Part shown: piece by piece, positions 9,351 through 17,625 of the stretch
How positions within the stretch are numbered: position 1 is the first letter of the stretch
Layout: each line of letters opens with the position of its first letter
DNA from: Saccharospirillum impatiens DSM 12546
GTDB lineage: Bacteria; Pseudomonadota; Gammaproteobacteria; Pseudomonadales; Natronospirillaceae
Length of the DNA stretch: 64,000 nucleotides
Direction: 5' to 3'
NCBI RefSeq assembly: GCF_000423605.1
Contig: NZ_AUIH01000012.1
Span: 60,844 to 124,843, forward strand
Notes under the pieces: model-generated
The model's database searches: none
What the model was told of the DNA's origin: nothing
Seen by the model: only the letters and a program-made list of their open reading frames with translations
Program-made: the position numbers and the translations under genes

Positions 9351-9700
9351 GGGAATCCCAACGATTGTAGGCTGGTCACTAGCCAATAAAGCTACCAAAG
9401 GAATACCTACATTAACCCATGTGGGTGTTCCGGAAAACGGAGTAGGTTCTGCCATTAGCGGTCACACCCTGTATTCGCTTGTGAAATTACTCGCCCAAGG
9501 TACCATGCCTGTACCCCTTTAACAGGCTGCCGGGGTGCGTTGAGCGTCAGCGGCCTGCGTCCGGAACTGGATGTTCCGTCGAAATCGATTGCCGCCAGGT
9601 CATTGATTTCGGGAGTAATGCAAACATCACACTCTTTGCTATCTGTGTGTTGAAAACGGCAGGAAGCCTTTTTCAACAACCCGCTAAAAAGGATTCATAC
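9351..9700. repeat. Gene-free stretch with dispersed intergenic repeat, copy 1
   Basis: No credible gene. From about 9522 to 9690 the sequence matches a second copy at about 13850-14015 through several blocks: AACAGGCTG at the start, TCCGGAAC in the middle, CTTTGCT before the end and a GCAGG-AGCCTTT block at the end. A third, shorter copy lies inverted at 29875-29985. Within it, 9649-9656 and 9670-9677 form an eight-bp inverted repeat just ahead of metY, and 9562-9578 is a short GGATG palindrome. The metY promoter should lie here, but no strong match stands out. Confidence 0.6.
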
Positions 9701-10975
9701 ATGAAACGCGAAACCATTGCTCTGCACCATGGCTACGAAGCCGACAACCAGAACGCCGTTGCCGTACCCATTCATCAAACAACGTCTTACTCCTTCGACA
9801 GCGCCCAACACGGGGCGGACCTGTTTGACCTGAAAGTCACGGGCAACATCTATTCACGCATCATGAACCCAACCTGTGCCGTGCTTGAACAACGAGTCGC
9901 TGCGCTGGAAGGAGGCATCGGTGCCCTGGCGGTTGCCTCCGGCATGGCCGCCATCACCTATTCGATACAAACGATCGCCGAAGCAGGTGATAACATTGTC
10001 TCGATCAGTGAACTCTATGGCGGCACATACAACTTGCTCGCCCACACCCTGCCCCGCCAGGGCATTGAAACTCGCTTTGCCGACAAAGACGACTTTGCAG
10101 GCATTGCGAAGCTGATCGATGAACGCACCAAAGCCGTTTTCTGCGAGTCGGTCGGTAACCCTTCAGGCAGTGTGGTTGATATCAAACGCCTGGCCGACGT
10201 CGCTCACGCGGCAGGCGTGCCATTGATCGTCGACAACACGGTTGCAACGCCTTTCCTGTGGCGGCCCATAGAGCATGGTGCCGATATTGTGGTGCACTCA
10301 GCGACCAAATACATGGGCGGCCATGGCACAACGGTTGGCGGCGTCATCGTCGACTCCGGAAAATTCCCCTGGGCCGATCAGCCCAAACGCTTTGCGCTGT
10401 TAAACGAACCGGACGTGTCTTACCACGGCGTCAGCTACACCCGCGATGTTGGGGAGGCCGCCTTTATCACTCGAGCCCGGGTTGTGCCTTTGCGCAACAT
10501 GGGCGCAGCCTTGTCGGCACAGGCCGCCTGGAACATTCTGCAAGGCCTGGAAACATTGGCACTGCGCATTGAGCGCGTTTGCGAAAACACCCGGAAAATT
10601 GCCGAACACCTGCAACAACACCCGCGTGTAAGCTGGGTTAACTACGCAGGCCTGCCTGATCACAAAGACCATGCCCTGGCGCAGCAATACATGAACGGCA
10701 CGGCCTCTGGGATTCTCAGTTTTGGCATTGTAGGGGGCCGCGAAGCCGGTGCCCGATTCTACGACGCCCTTGAACTGATCTTGCGCCTGGTCAACATTGG
10801 CGATGCAAAAAGCTGCGCTGCCATCCCCGCATCCACCACTCACCGTCAATTGAACGACGAAGAGCTGAAAGCCGCCGGCGTTAGTGCCGACATGGTTCGA
10901 CTGTCGATTGGTATCGAGCACGTTGATGACCTGATCGAAGACATCGACCAGGCACTGGAAAAGTCGGCCAGTTAA
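9701..10975 (+). CDS. metY: O-acetylhomoserine aminocarboxypropyltransferase (sulfhydrylase)
   Basis: 424 residues, the long form typical of OAH sulfhydrylases in the Cys/Met-metabolism PLP family; cystathionine synthases and lyases are about 40 residues shorter. The PLP lysine lies in SATKYMGGHG and the phosphate-binding loop in VASGMAAITY. The enzyme makes homocysteine from O-acetylhomoserine and sulfide in the cytoplasm for methionine synthesis. ATG 9701 has AAGGA seven bases upstream; the frame opens earlier at 9647 but that part is within a repeat. No other methionine gene is adjacent. A methionine gamma-lyase is a less likely alternative because of the length. Confidence 0.9.
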   Translation: MKRETIALHHGYEADNQNAVAVPIHQTTSYSFDSAQHGADLFDLKVTGNIYSRIMNPTCAVLEQRVAALEGGIGALAVASGMAAITYSIQTIAEAGDNIVSISELYGGTYNLLAHTLPRQGIETRFADKDDFAGIAKLIDERTKAVFCESVGNPSGSVVDIKRLADVAHAAGVPLIVDNTVATPFLWRPIEHGADIVVHSATKYMGGHGTTVGGVIVDSGKFPWADQPKRFALLNEPDVSYHGVSYTRDVGEAAFITRARVVPLRNMGAALSAQAAWNILQGLETLALRIERVCENTRKIAEHLQQHPRVSWVNYAGLPDHKDHALAQQYMNGTASGILSFGIVGGREAGARFYDALELILRLVNIGDAKSCAAIPASTTHRQLNDEELKAAGVSADMVRLSIGIEHVDDLIEDIDQALEKSAS

Positions 10976-10981
10976 GGGTTT

Positions 10982-11037
10982 CGGGCTTACAAAACCCACC
11001 CAAACCGGGCGATGCGGAACACGCATCGCCCAAGCCC
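10982..11037 (+). terminator. Hairpin after metY
   Basis: A perfect ten-bp stem (11007-11016 with 11022-11031, loop GAACA) is nested inside an outer CGGGCTT/AAGCCC pairing. No U-run follows, so it may be a Rho-assisted or processed 3' end. The remaining sequence to the LysR stop at 11269 shows no gene. Confidence 0.5.
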
Positions 11038-11268
11038 TGAATAAACGCGTCTCAACGCGACCGCCCAGGCAATGCGATGAGTCCTGAAGGACTTTGCCGT
11101 CGCAATGATGGATGAGGCGGATTTGTCACACCACATCCATGAAGCGTTTACCGTCGGATACTAACCGGCATTTTAAACACCCCTGAAGGCAACGTTCGGG
11201 TCTAACAGGAACATTCCCGCTCCAATCGCCAGTGGCAGAAATCCATGGGTTTTCAACAGCCAGCAAAG

Positions 11269-12168
11269 CTATCGACCCTGTTCATGAGTAAAGTGGGCAA
11301 CGATAGCATCAAATACTTTGCGAATAGGCCGGCTAGTGCGCAGCTCCCGATGGCACACCAGCCAAGCATCGACCTCTACGGGCTCTAAATGATTGGGAAA
11401 AGCCCGGCTAACGCCCTCCAGGATGTCGCCAACGTGGTCTGGTAACAGGGCCAGACCCAGCCCCTGCCTGACCAGCTCGATCTGAGCAATCTGACTTTGA
11501 CAATAAAGCGAAATATCAGACTCGCTAACATCCCAGCCCTGCTCCTGATAAAAATTCAACAAGGGGTCACCTTTACCGAACCCGATCAGTTTAAGGTCGG
11601 TTGTTTCATCAGGCGCTTGCTGACCGTATTGATCAACCAAACACTGACTGCCGTATAAGCGCACCCGCTCGGTGTCTATTTTGCGAATGATCAAGTCTTC
11701 CTGCTCCGGGCGCTGATAGCGAATCGCGATATCGGCTTCGCGTTTCTTGAGGTCACTTATCTGGTTCGAGACAATCAGCTCAACCCGAATATTCGGTGCC
11801 TCTCGCTTTAACTTCGCAAGCATGCCCGGCAAACGGTAGATGGCATCGAGTTCAGTGACAGAGACACTGACATCCCCTTCATCGATCTGAGTCTGCCCCT
11901 GTGCTGCCATCGAAAACTGGGAGGCAGCCTCACCCATTGGCCGCACTTGCTCAAACAGCGCCTGGCCACTGGCCGTGAGAGCCACTCCTCGCCCGACTCG
12001 CTCAAACAATGTAACGCTCAGCGCTGCTTCAAGCGCCCGCACCTGCCGGCCGAGGGTTGGCTGGGTTGTGTTCAGCGCTCTCGCTGCGGCAGAAAAAGAG
12101 CCTTCAGAGGCGACAATGTAGAACGCTTTGGCCTGATTCCAGTCGAATGTCAGATGTGTCCATTTCAT
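11269..12168 (-). CDS. LysR-family transcriptional regulator
   Basis: 299 residues. The winged helix-turn-helix occupies about residues 10-70, with the typical EGSFSAAARAL and TQPTLGRQVRALE segments. A periplasmic-binding-like effector domain covers about 95-290. ATG 12168 was chosen because the family starts about ten residues before the first helix; the frame extends to 12237 without typical sequence. It is divergent from the NAD(P)-binding protein at 12309, with 140 bp between, the usual layout for a LysR regulator and its target. The effector is unknown. Confidence 0.9.
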   Translation of the reverse strand: MKWTHLTFDWNQAKAFYIVASEGSFSAAARALNTTQPTLGRQVRALEAALSVTLFERVGRGVALTASGQALFEQVRPMGEAASQFSMAAQGQTQIDEGDVSVSVTELDAIYRLPGMLAKLKREAPNIRVELIVSNQISDLKKREADIAIRYQRPEQEDLIIRKIDTERVRLYGSQCLVDQYGQQAPDETTDLKLIGFGKGDPLLNFYQEQGWDVSESDISLYCQSQIAQIELVRQGLGLALLPDHVGDILEGVSRAFPNHLEPVEVDAWLVCHRELRTSRPIRKVFDAIVAHFTHEQGR

Positions 12169-12308
12169 GCAGTAGGCCCGGCTTTCTGTCTCGTTGTGTT
12201 GGCTGATTGTCGGCTTTTTTGTATACCCGCTGTGCATTTATAGCCGATTTAATCGGCCTGAGTGAAGCGTAGACTGCCCGCTTCGCTTAAACGGACGCAG
12301 GACAAACG

Positions 12309-13016
12309 ATGCACGCACTGATACTGGGAGGCACCGGCGCTGTCGGCCGACTGACCCTACAACACCTTCTGGAGAGGGGCCACCGGGTAACCGCCCTGGT
12401 TCGCCGCCCGGACGCACTTTCGGCGCACCCGCGGCTTGACCGTCACCAGACCACCGCTCTGGACTGCGATCAACAATGGCTGGCTGAACTCATGACTGAC
12501 GTGGATGTGGTCATCAGCTGCCTCGGGCATCGCGTCACCTTCTCAGGCATGTATGGTCAGCCGAGAAAGCTCGTTCGCGACAGCCTAAGGCGGGTAATGA
12601 CGGCGATGGCTTCAACCGGGCGGCGGGCAAATATCATTTTGCTGGGCTCCAGTGGCTGCTCAAACGGCCTGCTCAACGAGCAACACCCCCTGCAAGACCG
12701 ACTGGCCATAAATCTCATCCGCCATCTGGTGCCGCCGCACTCGGACAATGAACAGGCGGCTTTGTTATTGGCCGAACAACGCAACAGCAACCCGGCACTT
12801 GAATGGGTGGTCGTTCGTCCCGACACGCTGACCGACGAAGCCAGTGTCACGCCCTATCAGACGGTGCCATCCCCCCTGCGCAGCCCGATTTTTAACGCTG
12901 GAAAATCCAGCCGCATCAATGTGGCCCACTTTATCGGCTCACTGGTCAGCGACACGGCAGCCTGGGCGCGGTGGCGACATCAAATGCCCGTCCTCTACAA
13001 CACACAAAGCGACTGA
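12309..13016 (+). CDS. NAD(P)-binding (NmrA/atypical SDR-like) protein
   Basis: 235 residues. The N-terminus ILGGTGAVGR is a Rossmann glycine-rich loop of the GxTGxxG type used by atypical short-chain dehydrogenases. Further features are LVRRPD after strand 2, VISCLGH after strand 4, and a VVVRPDTLTD segment common in NmrA-like proteins. There is no clear YxxxK catalytic pair, so it could be a redox sensor or an isomerase/reductase. AGGA lies before the ATG. It is probably controlled by the divergent LysR regulator (inference). Confidence 0.8.
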   Translation: MHALILGGTGAVGRLTLQHLLERGHRVTALVRRPDALSAHPRLDRHQTTALDCDQQWLAELMTDVDVVISCLGHRVTFSGMYGQPRKLVRDSLRRVMTAMASTGRRANIILLGSSGCSNGLLNEQHPLQDRLAINLIRHLVPPHSDNEQAALLLAEQRNSNPALEWVVVRPDTLTDEASVTPYQTVPSPLRSPIFNAGKSSRINVAHFIGSLVSDTAAWARWRHQMPVLYNTQSD

Positions 13017-13139
13017 GGTGAGAAAAACGATCTAAAGCTATGACAACTCGCACTAACCGAGCCTAGGGTCTCCGGTTGAAATAAGGCGCTCTGGCACCGA
13101 TAGACTATGACGTCATCTAACAAAACAGGGAGACTGACT

Positions 13140-13799
13140 ATGTCACTGCGAATAAACGCCGTTGCACCGAATTTTACAGCCCAGACCACTGAGGGCGAAA
13201 TCACCTTCCACGACTGGATCGGCGACAGCTGGGCGATTCTTTTTTCCCACCCCAAAGATTTTACCCCGGTATGCACCACTGAGCTTGGCTACATGGCCGG
13301 CCTGAAACCGGAGTTCGACAAGCGCAACACCAAGATTATTGGGCTGAGTGTCGACCCGATCGACAACCATGCCAAGTGGGCCGAAGACATCGAAGAAACT
13401 CAGGGACACAAACCCAACTACCCGATGATCGGTGACACCGAACTGGAGGTTGCCAAGCTGTACGACATGCTGCCAGCCGATGAAGAGGGCAATAGCGACG
13501 GGCGCTCTGCGGCCAACAACGCGACGGTGCGCTCAGTGTTCATCATTGGGCCGGACAAAAAAATCAAACTGCTGATGACCTACCCGATGACCACCGGTCG
13601 TAACTTTGATGAGATCCTGCGCGCACTGGATTCGATTCAGCTTACCGCCAGGCATCAGGTCGCCACCCCGGTTAACTGGAAAGACGGTGAGGATGTCATC
13701 ATTCCGCCGGCCGTTTCCGACGAAGAAGCGCAAAAGAAATACCCTCAGGGCTACCGCACACTCAAGCCCTATTTGCGCATCGTCAACCAACCCAAATAA
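13140..13799 (+). CDS. 1-Cys peroxiredoxin (Prx6 subfamily)
   Basis: 219 residues, the length of Prx6-type peroxiredoxins rather than the shorter 2-Cys AhpC type. The peroxidatic cysteine is Cys45 in DFTPVCTTE. The long C-terminal dimerisation extension with GEDVIIPP and YLR is typical. The enzyme reduces hydrogen peroxide and organic peroxides using a thiol donor. ATG 13140 has GGGAG seven bases upstream. The gene has its own strong intrinsic terminator directly after it. Confidence 0.93.
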   Translation: MSLRINAVAPNFTAQTTEGEITFHDWIGDSWAILFSHPKDFTPVCTTELGYMAGLKPEFDKRNTKIIGLSVDPIDNHAKWAEDIEETQGHKPNYPMIGDTELEVAKLYDMLPADEEGNSDGRSAANNATVRSVFIIGPDKKIKLLMTYPMTTGRNFDEILRALDSIQLTARHQVATPVNWKDGEDVIIPPAVSDEEAQKKYPQGYRTLKPYLRIVNQPK

Positions 13800-13818
13800 C
13801 CTGAACTTTACCACGAGA

Positions 13819-13843
13819 AAAACCCGGCTTTGCCGGGTTTTTT
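13819..13843 (+). terminator. Intrinsic terminator of the peroxiredoxin gene
   Basis: An eight-bp GC-rich stem (13821-13828 with 13832-13839), three-base loop, preceded by an A-run and followed by a T-run. The upstream A-tract also makes it usable from the opposite strand. Confidence 0.9.
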
Positions 13844-13849
13844 GGTATC

Positions 13850-14015
13850 TAACAGGCTGTTAAGGAGCCTCTGACGTCAACACACCACATCCGGAACATC
13901 CACCTTACAGCGAAACCGATGCCTGCTAACTCAGCAACTGCGAGAAAGGAAACAATTACGCGCTTTGCTTTCGGTGTTTGAACAAAAGCAGGTAGCCTTT
14001 ACCGACCACCTGCCA
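13850..14015. repeat. Dispersed intergenic repeat, copy 2
   Basis: Shares ordered blocks with 9522-9690: AACAGGCTG at its left end, TCCGGAAC, CGAAA-CGAT, CTTTGCT-TC-GTGT and GCAGG-AGCCTTT near the right end. The two copies are diverged but collinear. No reading frame is conserved between them, so it looks non-coding. It fills the gap between the peroxiredoxin terminator and the DUF3185 gene. Confidence 0.55.
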
Positions 14016-14049
14016 GGAGCAACCATGCGAACGCAGCGACTGAACCGGG

Positions 14050-14241
14050 TTACTTTATTTTTAACAGGCCAATCAGGATGCAAATACCGCCACCAACCAT
14101 ACCAGCCCAGGCTTCCAAAGGCGCATCGCCACTCAACGCTCGCGTTACCTGAGAGGCGGCAGAGTCATAAACACTATACCCCCAAACGGCCAAAGCCACG
14201 CCAACGACTAACAAAATTATACCGATGTATTTATTTTTCAT
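14050..14241 (-). CDS. DUF3185-family small membrane protein
   Basis: 63 residues with two hydrophobic segments (about 5-22 and 45-60) joined by a short polar loop containing SAASQVTRALSGD, which fits DUF3185. It is likely an inner-membrane protein; the function is unknown. The ATG at 14241 follows a weak GGGTT-type ribosome-binding site. The gene is isolated. Confidence 0.75.
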   Translation of the reverse strand: MKNKYIGIILLVVGVALAVWGYSVYDSAASQVTRALSGDAPLEAWAGMVGGGICILIGLLKIK

Positions 14242-14372
14242 GATTCAACCCAAGTTTTGAACAACGATTAAAGTGTACTTCAGCCTAACCTAACATAATG
14301 AAGATCTGAGTTGCCTGGCGCAATGATCCTCCTAATGGCCTGATGGAGCCAACGACCTTCACCTAACTGCGG

Positions 14373-14849
14373 TTATTGCGCAAACGACACCAGTGCCGAC
14401 CCTTCGAAACGGTAGTACTCTTTTTCCTGCACTTGCATTGCGCCAATTGACTGATAAAAATTCCCGGCATCGGGGTTCGTTGACTCCGCTGTCCAGTCCA
14501 GTCGATAACAACCATTGTCCCTTGCCAGTTTCGCCAAGTGCTTCATCAAACTCACGCCTATTCCCTGACCTCTCGCTTTCGACGAAATGAAAAGATCCTT
14601 CATATACATTTGGCCAGACAGCTTTGGCGCAGGGTACATGATGGTGAACGTCGCGAAGCCGAGTACTTGAGACCCTTCATAAGCGGCAATGGCTTTAACG
14701 CCAGATTGCTCGGAAAACACTCTCTCCTCAAGGTAACTTTTTAGCTCATTATCTGACGCCGCTTGCTCCTTGAAGTAATACTTTTCAAGTTCAATGAACA
14801 GTGGGAGCAGATCCAAACACCTGCTTTTTGATACCGCAATAATCTTCAT
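14373..14849 (-). CDS. GNAT-family N-acetyltransferase
   Basis: 158 residues. The acetyl-CoA site is in SSKARGQGIGVSLMKHL, with the strand 4 segment MKDLFI before it and NFYQSIGA near the C-terminus, a typical small-molecule or amine acetyltransferase layout. The substrate is unknown. The start ATG at 14849 has GGAG five bases upstream. Base composition looks somewhat more AT-rich than the neighbours, which may point to separate acquisition (not measured). Confidence 0.85.
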   Translation of the reverse strand: MKIIAVSKSRCLDLLPLFIELEKYYFKEQAASDNELKSYLEERVFSEQSGVKAIAAYEGSQVLGFATFTIMYPAPKLSGQMYMKDLFISSKARGQGIGVSLMKHLAKLARDNGCYRLDWTAESTNPDAGNFYQSIGAMQVQEKEYYRFEGSALVSFAQ

Positions 14850-14956
14850 TACAACTCCGTCGGCAATGTCGGCAATAGGCTGCCCAGCAGCGTGCTATGA
14901 CTCCTAAAATGACTACCATTGACGTTCCCTCTTTTGACTTACCGCGCCTGGCGCGG

Positions 14957-16927
14957 TCACTGCTCAGACTGTGCCGCCCAACTGGCATGGCCCAGCTCCA
15001 TGATATAAGCCACTTCTGTATCAGGCACGGCAGACAGGTCGCCCAGCTCCAGAGTATCGTAGTGGAAGGCGTAAAGTCGGGACGCGAATTCGGCAATGGG
15101 CAAGGAAGCTTCGCCCCGAAACTCGCCATTGCCCCGGGTAGAGCAATGAATTCCCTGGCCCCAGTCCTGACCGCTGTCGTTATTGGGGTTAAAAAAGTAG
15201 ACGCGCATTTCCTCGTGGGGGCTCAACCCGACCCTCAGAATATTGATGGCGTGGCGGCCGACAAAACGGGCAGCGCTATCGGTCACCGCAATGCCAGCAG
15301 GCTGAGCATGTATGACGGTCATATTGCCGTTGTAGTATGGGTGGTAGCTGGCGTAAAAGTGGCGGATAAAACCTTCATAGTCGGTCACCTCACCTGTGTG
15401 TATATCCGCCACCACACGAAAGCCGTGGCTTACCCACCAACCATAGAATTCCGGGTTGATCCAACGGTGAGCATCGTCATCACGGCTTTCGCACTGGCGC
15501 CACATCTCGCCATACAGGCGATCGAGGTGGGGAATCAGGATCAGCGATACCGGGTCGACATCGATGGGCGTTCCCTTTACCAATCCGGGTTCCAGGTTTC
15601 TGGAAGAAACATTTTGGCCCTCGAAGCGGCTCAGCACTTCGTTGTCGCGAGCGGCCCAGGCCAGTACCTGGAGCAAGTAATCGGCCTCTCCGGAAGCCCA
15701 CACCGACAGACCAATGGCCGACTGACACGTCGGGTTGTTACCCTGCCCGACACCCAGCGGCTGACCCAGGAGGTTAATAACACCAGCGAGCAGAAAAACC
15801 CGGGGGGGTCGGGCATTGCCAAACGCTTCTTGCAAGGTGGTATCGGTCTCAGGAGACAGGCGAAGTTTGATCTGTCGCCACAACGCCTGGGCAACAGACG
15901 GTGTAAACAGTGATCCTCGCTCAAGCATCATGGTGAGGCCATAAACCGCCTGACTGGTCTGCGGGTAGATGGCTTCGTCGATCAGCGCGTGAACCAGTTC
16001 GGTATAGCAATAGAGGTCGTCCTGACCGGTCATGGTCAGCCCCAGAATAACGGGAATCAGATCGTTCCGGTCACTGGCGCGCAGGAATCTAAGCATTACC
16101 GCATGGTATGCGGAGGCGAGACCGGTGTCGTGCATACTGCGCGCAAAGCTCACTGCTTCGGTTTTGAGCTTTGCGTTGTCCATCTGCATCAGGCGCTGCT
16201 CATAAATCGACAAGCCCGGGTCTTCTGCGCTGGCAGGCGTGGGCGAAAAAAGCGCCTTGACCAGACGAGTTGCATCAGCATTTTCTGTGGTTTTTATTTC
16301 CGGATCGTAAAGGCATTTGGCGATCTGGTTAATCATTTCACAGATACTTTCAACCTGAACCGGGCCCTGGTCCAACAACCGCCAGACTTCTGCCACCAGG
16401 CTATCGAGCAGGCTCTCATAGCCGAGGTGGGAAATCAGGTATTGGTAGAGGCCCTGAACGATGGGCCCCAGTTGCTTCGGCCGCTCCCGGTCGGCTTCCG
16501 TGAGTTGGCCAGACAGCAAATCCAGGTTCAACGCCATCACCTGGGTCAGAAAATTGCGGGCTTGCTCTGCGGATATACCGGGGTGGAAGTAATCGCCCCG
16601 GGTAACGGCCAGCATGCGCAGCTCGCTGATGACTTCGACCACCGTCGTAACAGCCCCGGCTTCGCGCAGAGAGTGCTTGGCCAGTGCCGGCTGGAGGATC
16701 CCTGGCTGAGCCCAATCGCTGGTGCCAAAGATACCGGCAGATTCCAGCGAGCGGACGCGCCGGTACAGCGTGTCAAAGCCACCCTCTAGTTCCATCAACA
16801 GTCGCGCACGTTCCAACAGCGCCAGGCTCGATGCCTGGGCATCGGAACTTCGCGCTCTGCCGAAGTCTGCCAATGCAGCGTCAAACAGCTTTGACGCCTG
16901 CTCAAGAGTGCTAACAGCCATAATCAC
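14957..16927 (-). CDS. Uncharacterised 657-residue protein with possible cysteine-protease-like C-terminal half
   Basis: No family recognised with confidence. Residues 1-370 are mostly helical-looking and leucine-rich. The C-terminal half holds a GQGNNPTCQSAIGLS segment (Cys401), a VIHAQPAG segment (His540), then a second histidine and YFFNPNND (Asn580). The order Cys-His-Asn with a Gln next to the cysteine recalls papain-like or transglutaminase-like folds (inference). No signal peptide or membrane segment is seen. GTG 16927 was chosen because AAAGG lies six bases upstream; ATG 16921 and TTG 16933 are alternatives. It overlaps the end of the ABM monooxygenase gene and is probably co-transcribed with it. 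Confidence 0.75.
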   Translation of the reverse strand: MIMAVSTLEQASKLFDAALADFGRARSSDAQASSLALLERARLLMELEGGFDTLYRRVRSLESAGIFGTSDWAQPGILQPALAKHSLREAGAVTTVVEVISELRMLAVTRGDYFHPGISAEQARNFLTQVMALNLDLLSGQLTEADRERPKQLGPIVQGLYQYLISHLGYESLLDSLVAEVWRLLDQGPVQVESICEMINQIAKCLYDPEIKTTENADATRLVKALFSPTPASAEDPGLSIYEQRLMQMDNAKLKTEAVSFARSMHDTGLASAYHAVMLRFLRASDRNDLIPVILGLTMTGQDDLYCYTELVHALIDEAIYPQTSQAVYGLTMMLERGSLFTPSVAQALWRQIKLRLSPETDTTLQEAFGNARPPRVFLLAGVINLLGQPLGVGQGNNPTCQSAIGLSVWASGEADYLLQVLAWAARDNEVLSRFEGQNVSSRNLEPGLVKGTPIDVDPVSLILIPHLDRLYGEMWRQCESRDDDAHRWINPEFYGWWVSHGFRVVADIHTGEVTDYEGFIRHFYASYHPYYNGNMTVIHAQPAGIAVTDSAARFVGRHAINILRVGLSPHEEMRVYFFNPNNDSGQDWGQGIHCSTRGNGEFRGEASLPIAEFASRLYAFHYDTLELGDLSAVPDTEVAYIMELGHASWAAQSEQ

Positions 16928-17228
16928 GTTCAACCTTTGAGATTCTCACCTTGAAAGACGAGTACCACCTTTCATGACCGAGCCGCTGAGCTTCCTGATG
17001 CTCAACATGGGATTTCCAGTGCCGGATTGATTCAAGGTCGGACCAGTAGGATACGGTAATGCCAACCCCTTCTCTGGCTGACTCTATACCCTGGAAGCCG
17101 GGTTGTTTTGACGCGAGCTCAACCATTCTGTCAGCCCGGTCTGCATAGCCCTGATCACCTTCCGTTCTAATAGACGTAAAGATGACCGCGTAGTAGGGCG
17201 GTTCGGGTGTTCTGGCAATGAATGACAC
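16911..17228 (-). CDS. Antibiotic-biosynthesis-monooxygenase (ABM) domain protein
   Basis: 105 residues forming a single ferredoxin-like ABM domain: PPYYAVIFTS at the start, PGFQGIESAR in the middle, ISYW-type and IRHWKSHVEH near the end, close to the YqjZ/Bacillus type. Such proteins are small cofactor-free oxygenases or haem-binding proteins; the substrate is unknown. The start is GTG 17228 with a near-perfect AAGGAG five bases upstream. Its end overlaps the start of the 657-residue orphan, so the two form an operon. Confidence 0.85.
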   Translation of the reverse strand: MSFIARTPEPPYYAVIFTSIRTEGDQGYADRADRMVELASKQPGFQGIESAREGVGITVSYWSDLESIRHWKSHVEHQEAQRLGHERWYSSFKVRISKVERDYGC

Positions 17229-17625
17229 AGGGTCTCCTTAGAGTACATGACGCGACAGTCAACCGGGCTTGTTGAAGACTTCAGGGCGCTTTGCCTATCC
17301 ACTTCCAGCCTCTCTCAGTGTTACATGAAGCCATTGTTCAGAGGCAGTTACAAATTGAATCCGTTTTACTGGCAGTGACGGCTTGCAGATTTATTCTGCA
17401 TGCTCAAAACACAACGCCGGGGTTCGCCAAAAGAGAGCCCGGGAGGGACCCATGTACTTGCCATTTTGTCTGTAGGTTCCAGAGATTGTTTTTTTGGGTT
17501 TCGGTGTCTAAATTGAGGGCTCCCACCCGACTCTACCGCAGTACTGGCGTTTGCGGTCGATGTCGGGATTCAACAGTGCCGCAGTCCGGTTGTTAGTGCA
17601 CGAGCAACACAATGAGGGCAAGGCA
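17229..17625. other. 397-bp divergent intergenic stretch
   Basis: Lies between the ABM operon (leftward) and the Asp-box gene (rightward), so it should hold both promoters. I see no convincing gene, repeat or terminator. Some TA-rich positions could be -10 elements, but none has a matching -35. Confidence 0.5.

Noticed and set aside
9351..9700. SAM riboswitch upstream of metY
   Set aside because: No kink-turn or conserved SAM-I/II core is visible; the sequence is instead explained by a repeat with copies elsewhere.
14250..14400. Integron attC-like site near the AT-richer GNAT gene
   Set aside because: One core-like GCCTAAC occurs, but no paired inverse core or integrase was found.
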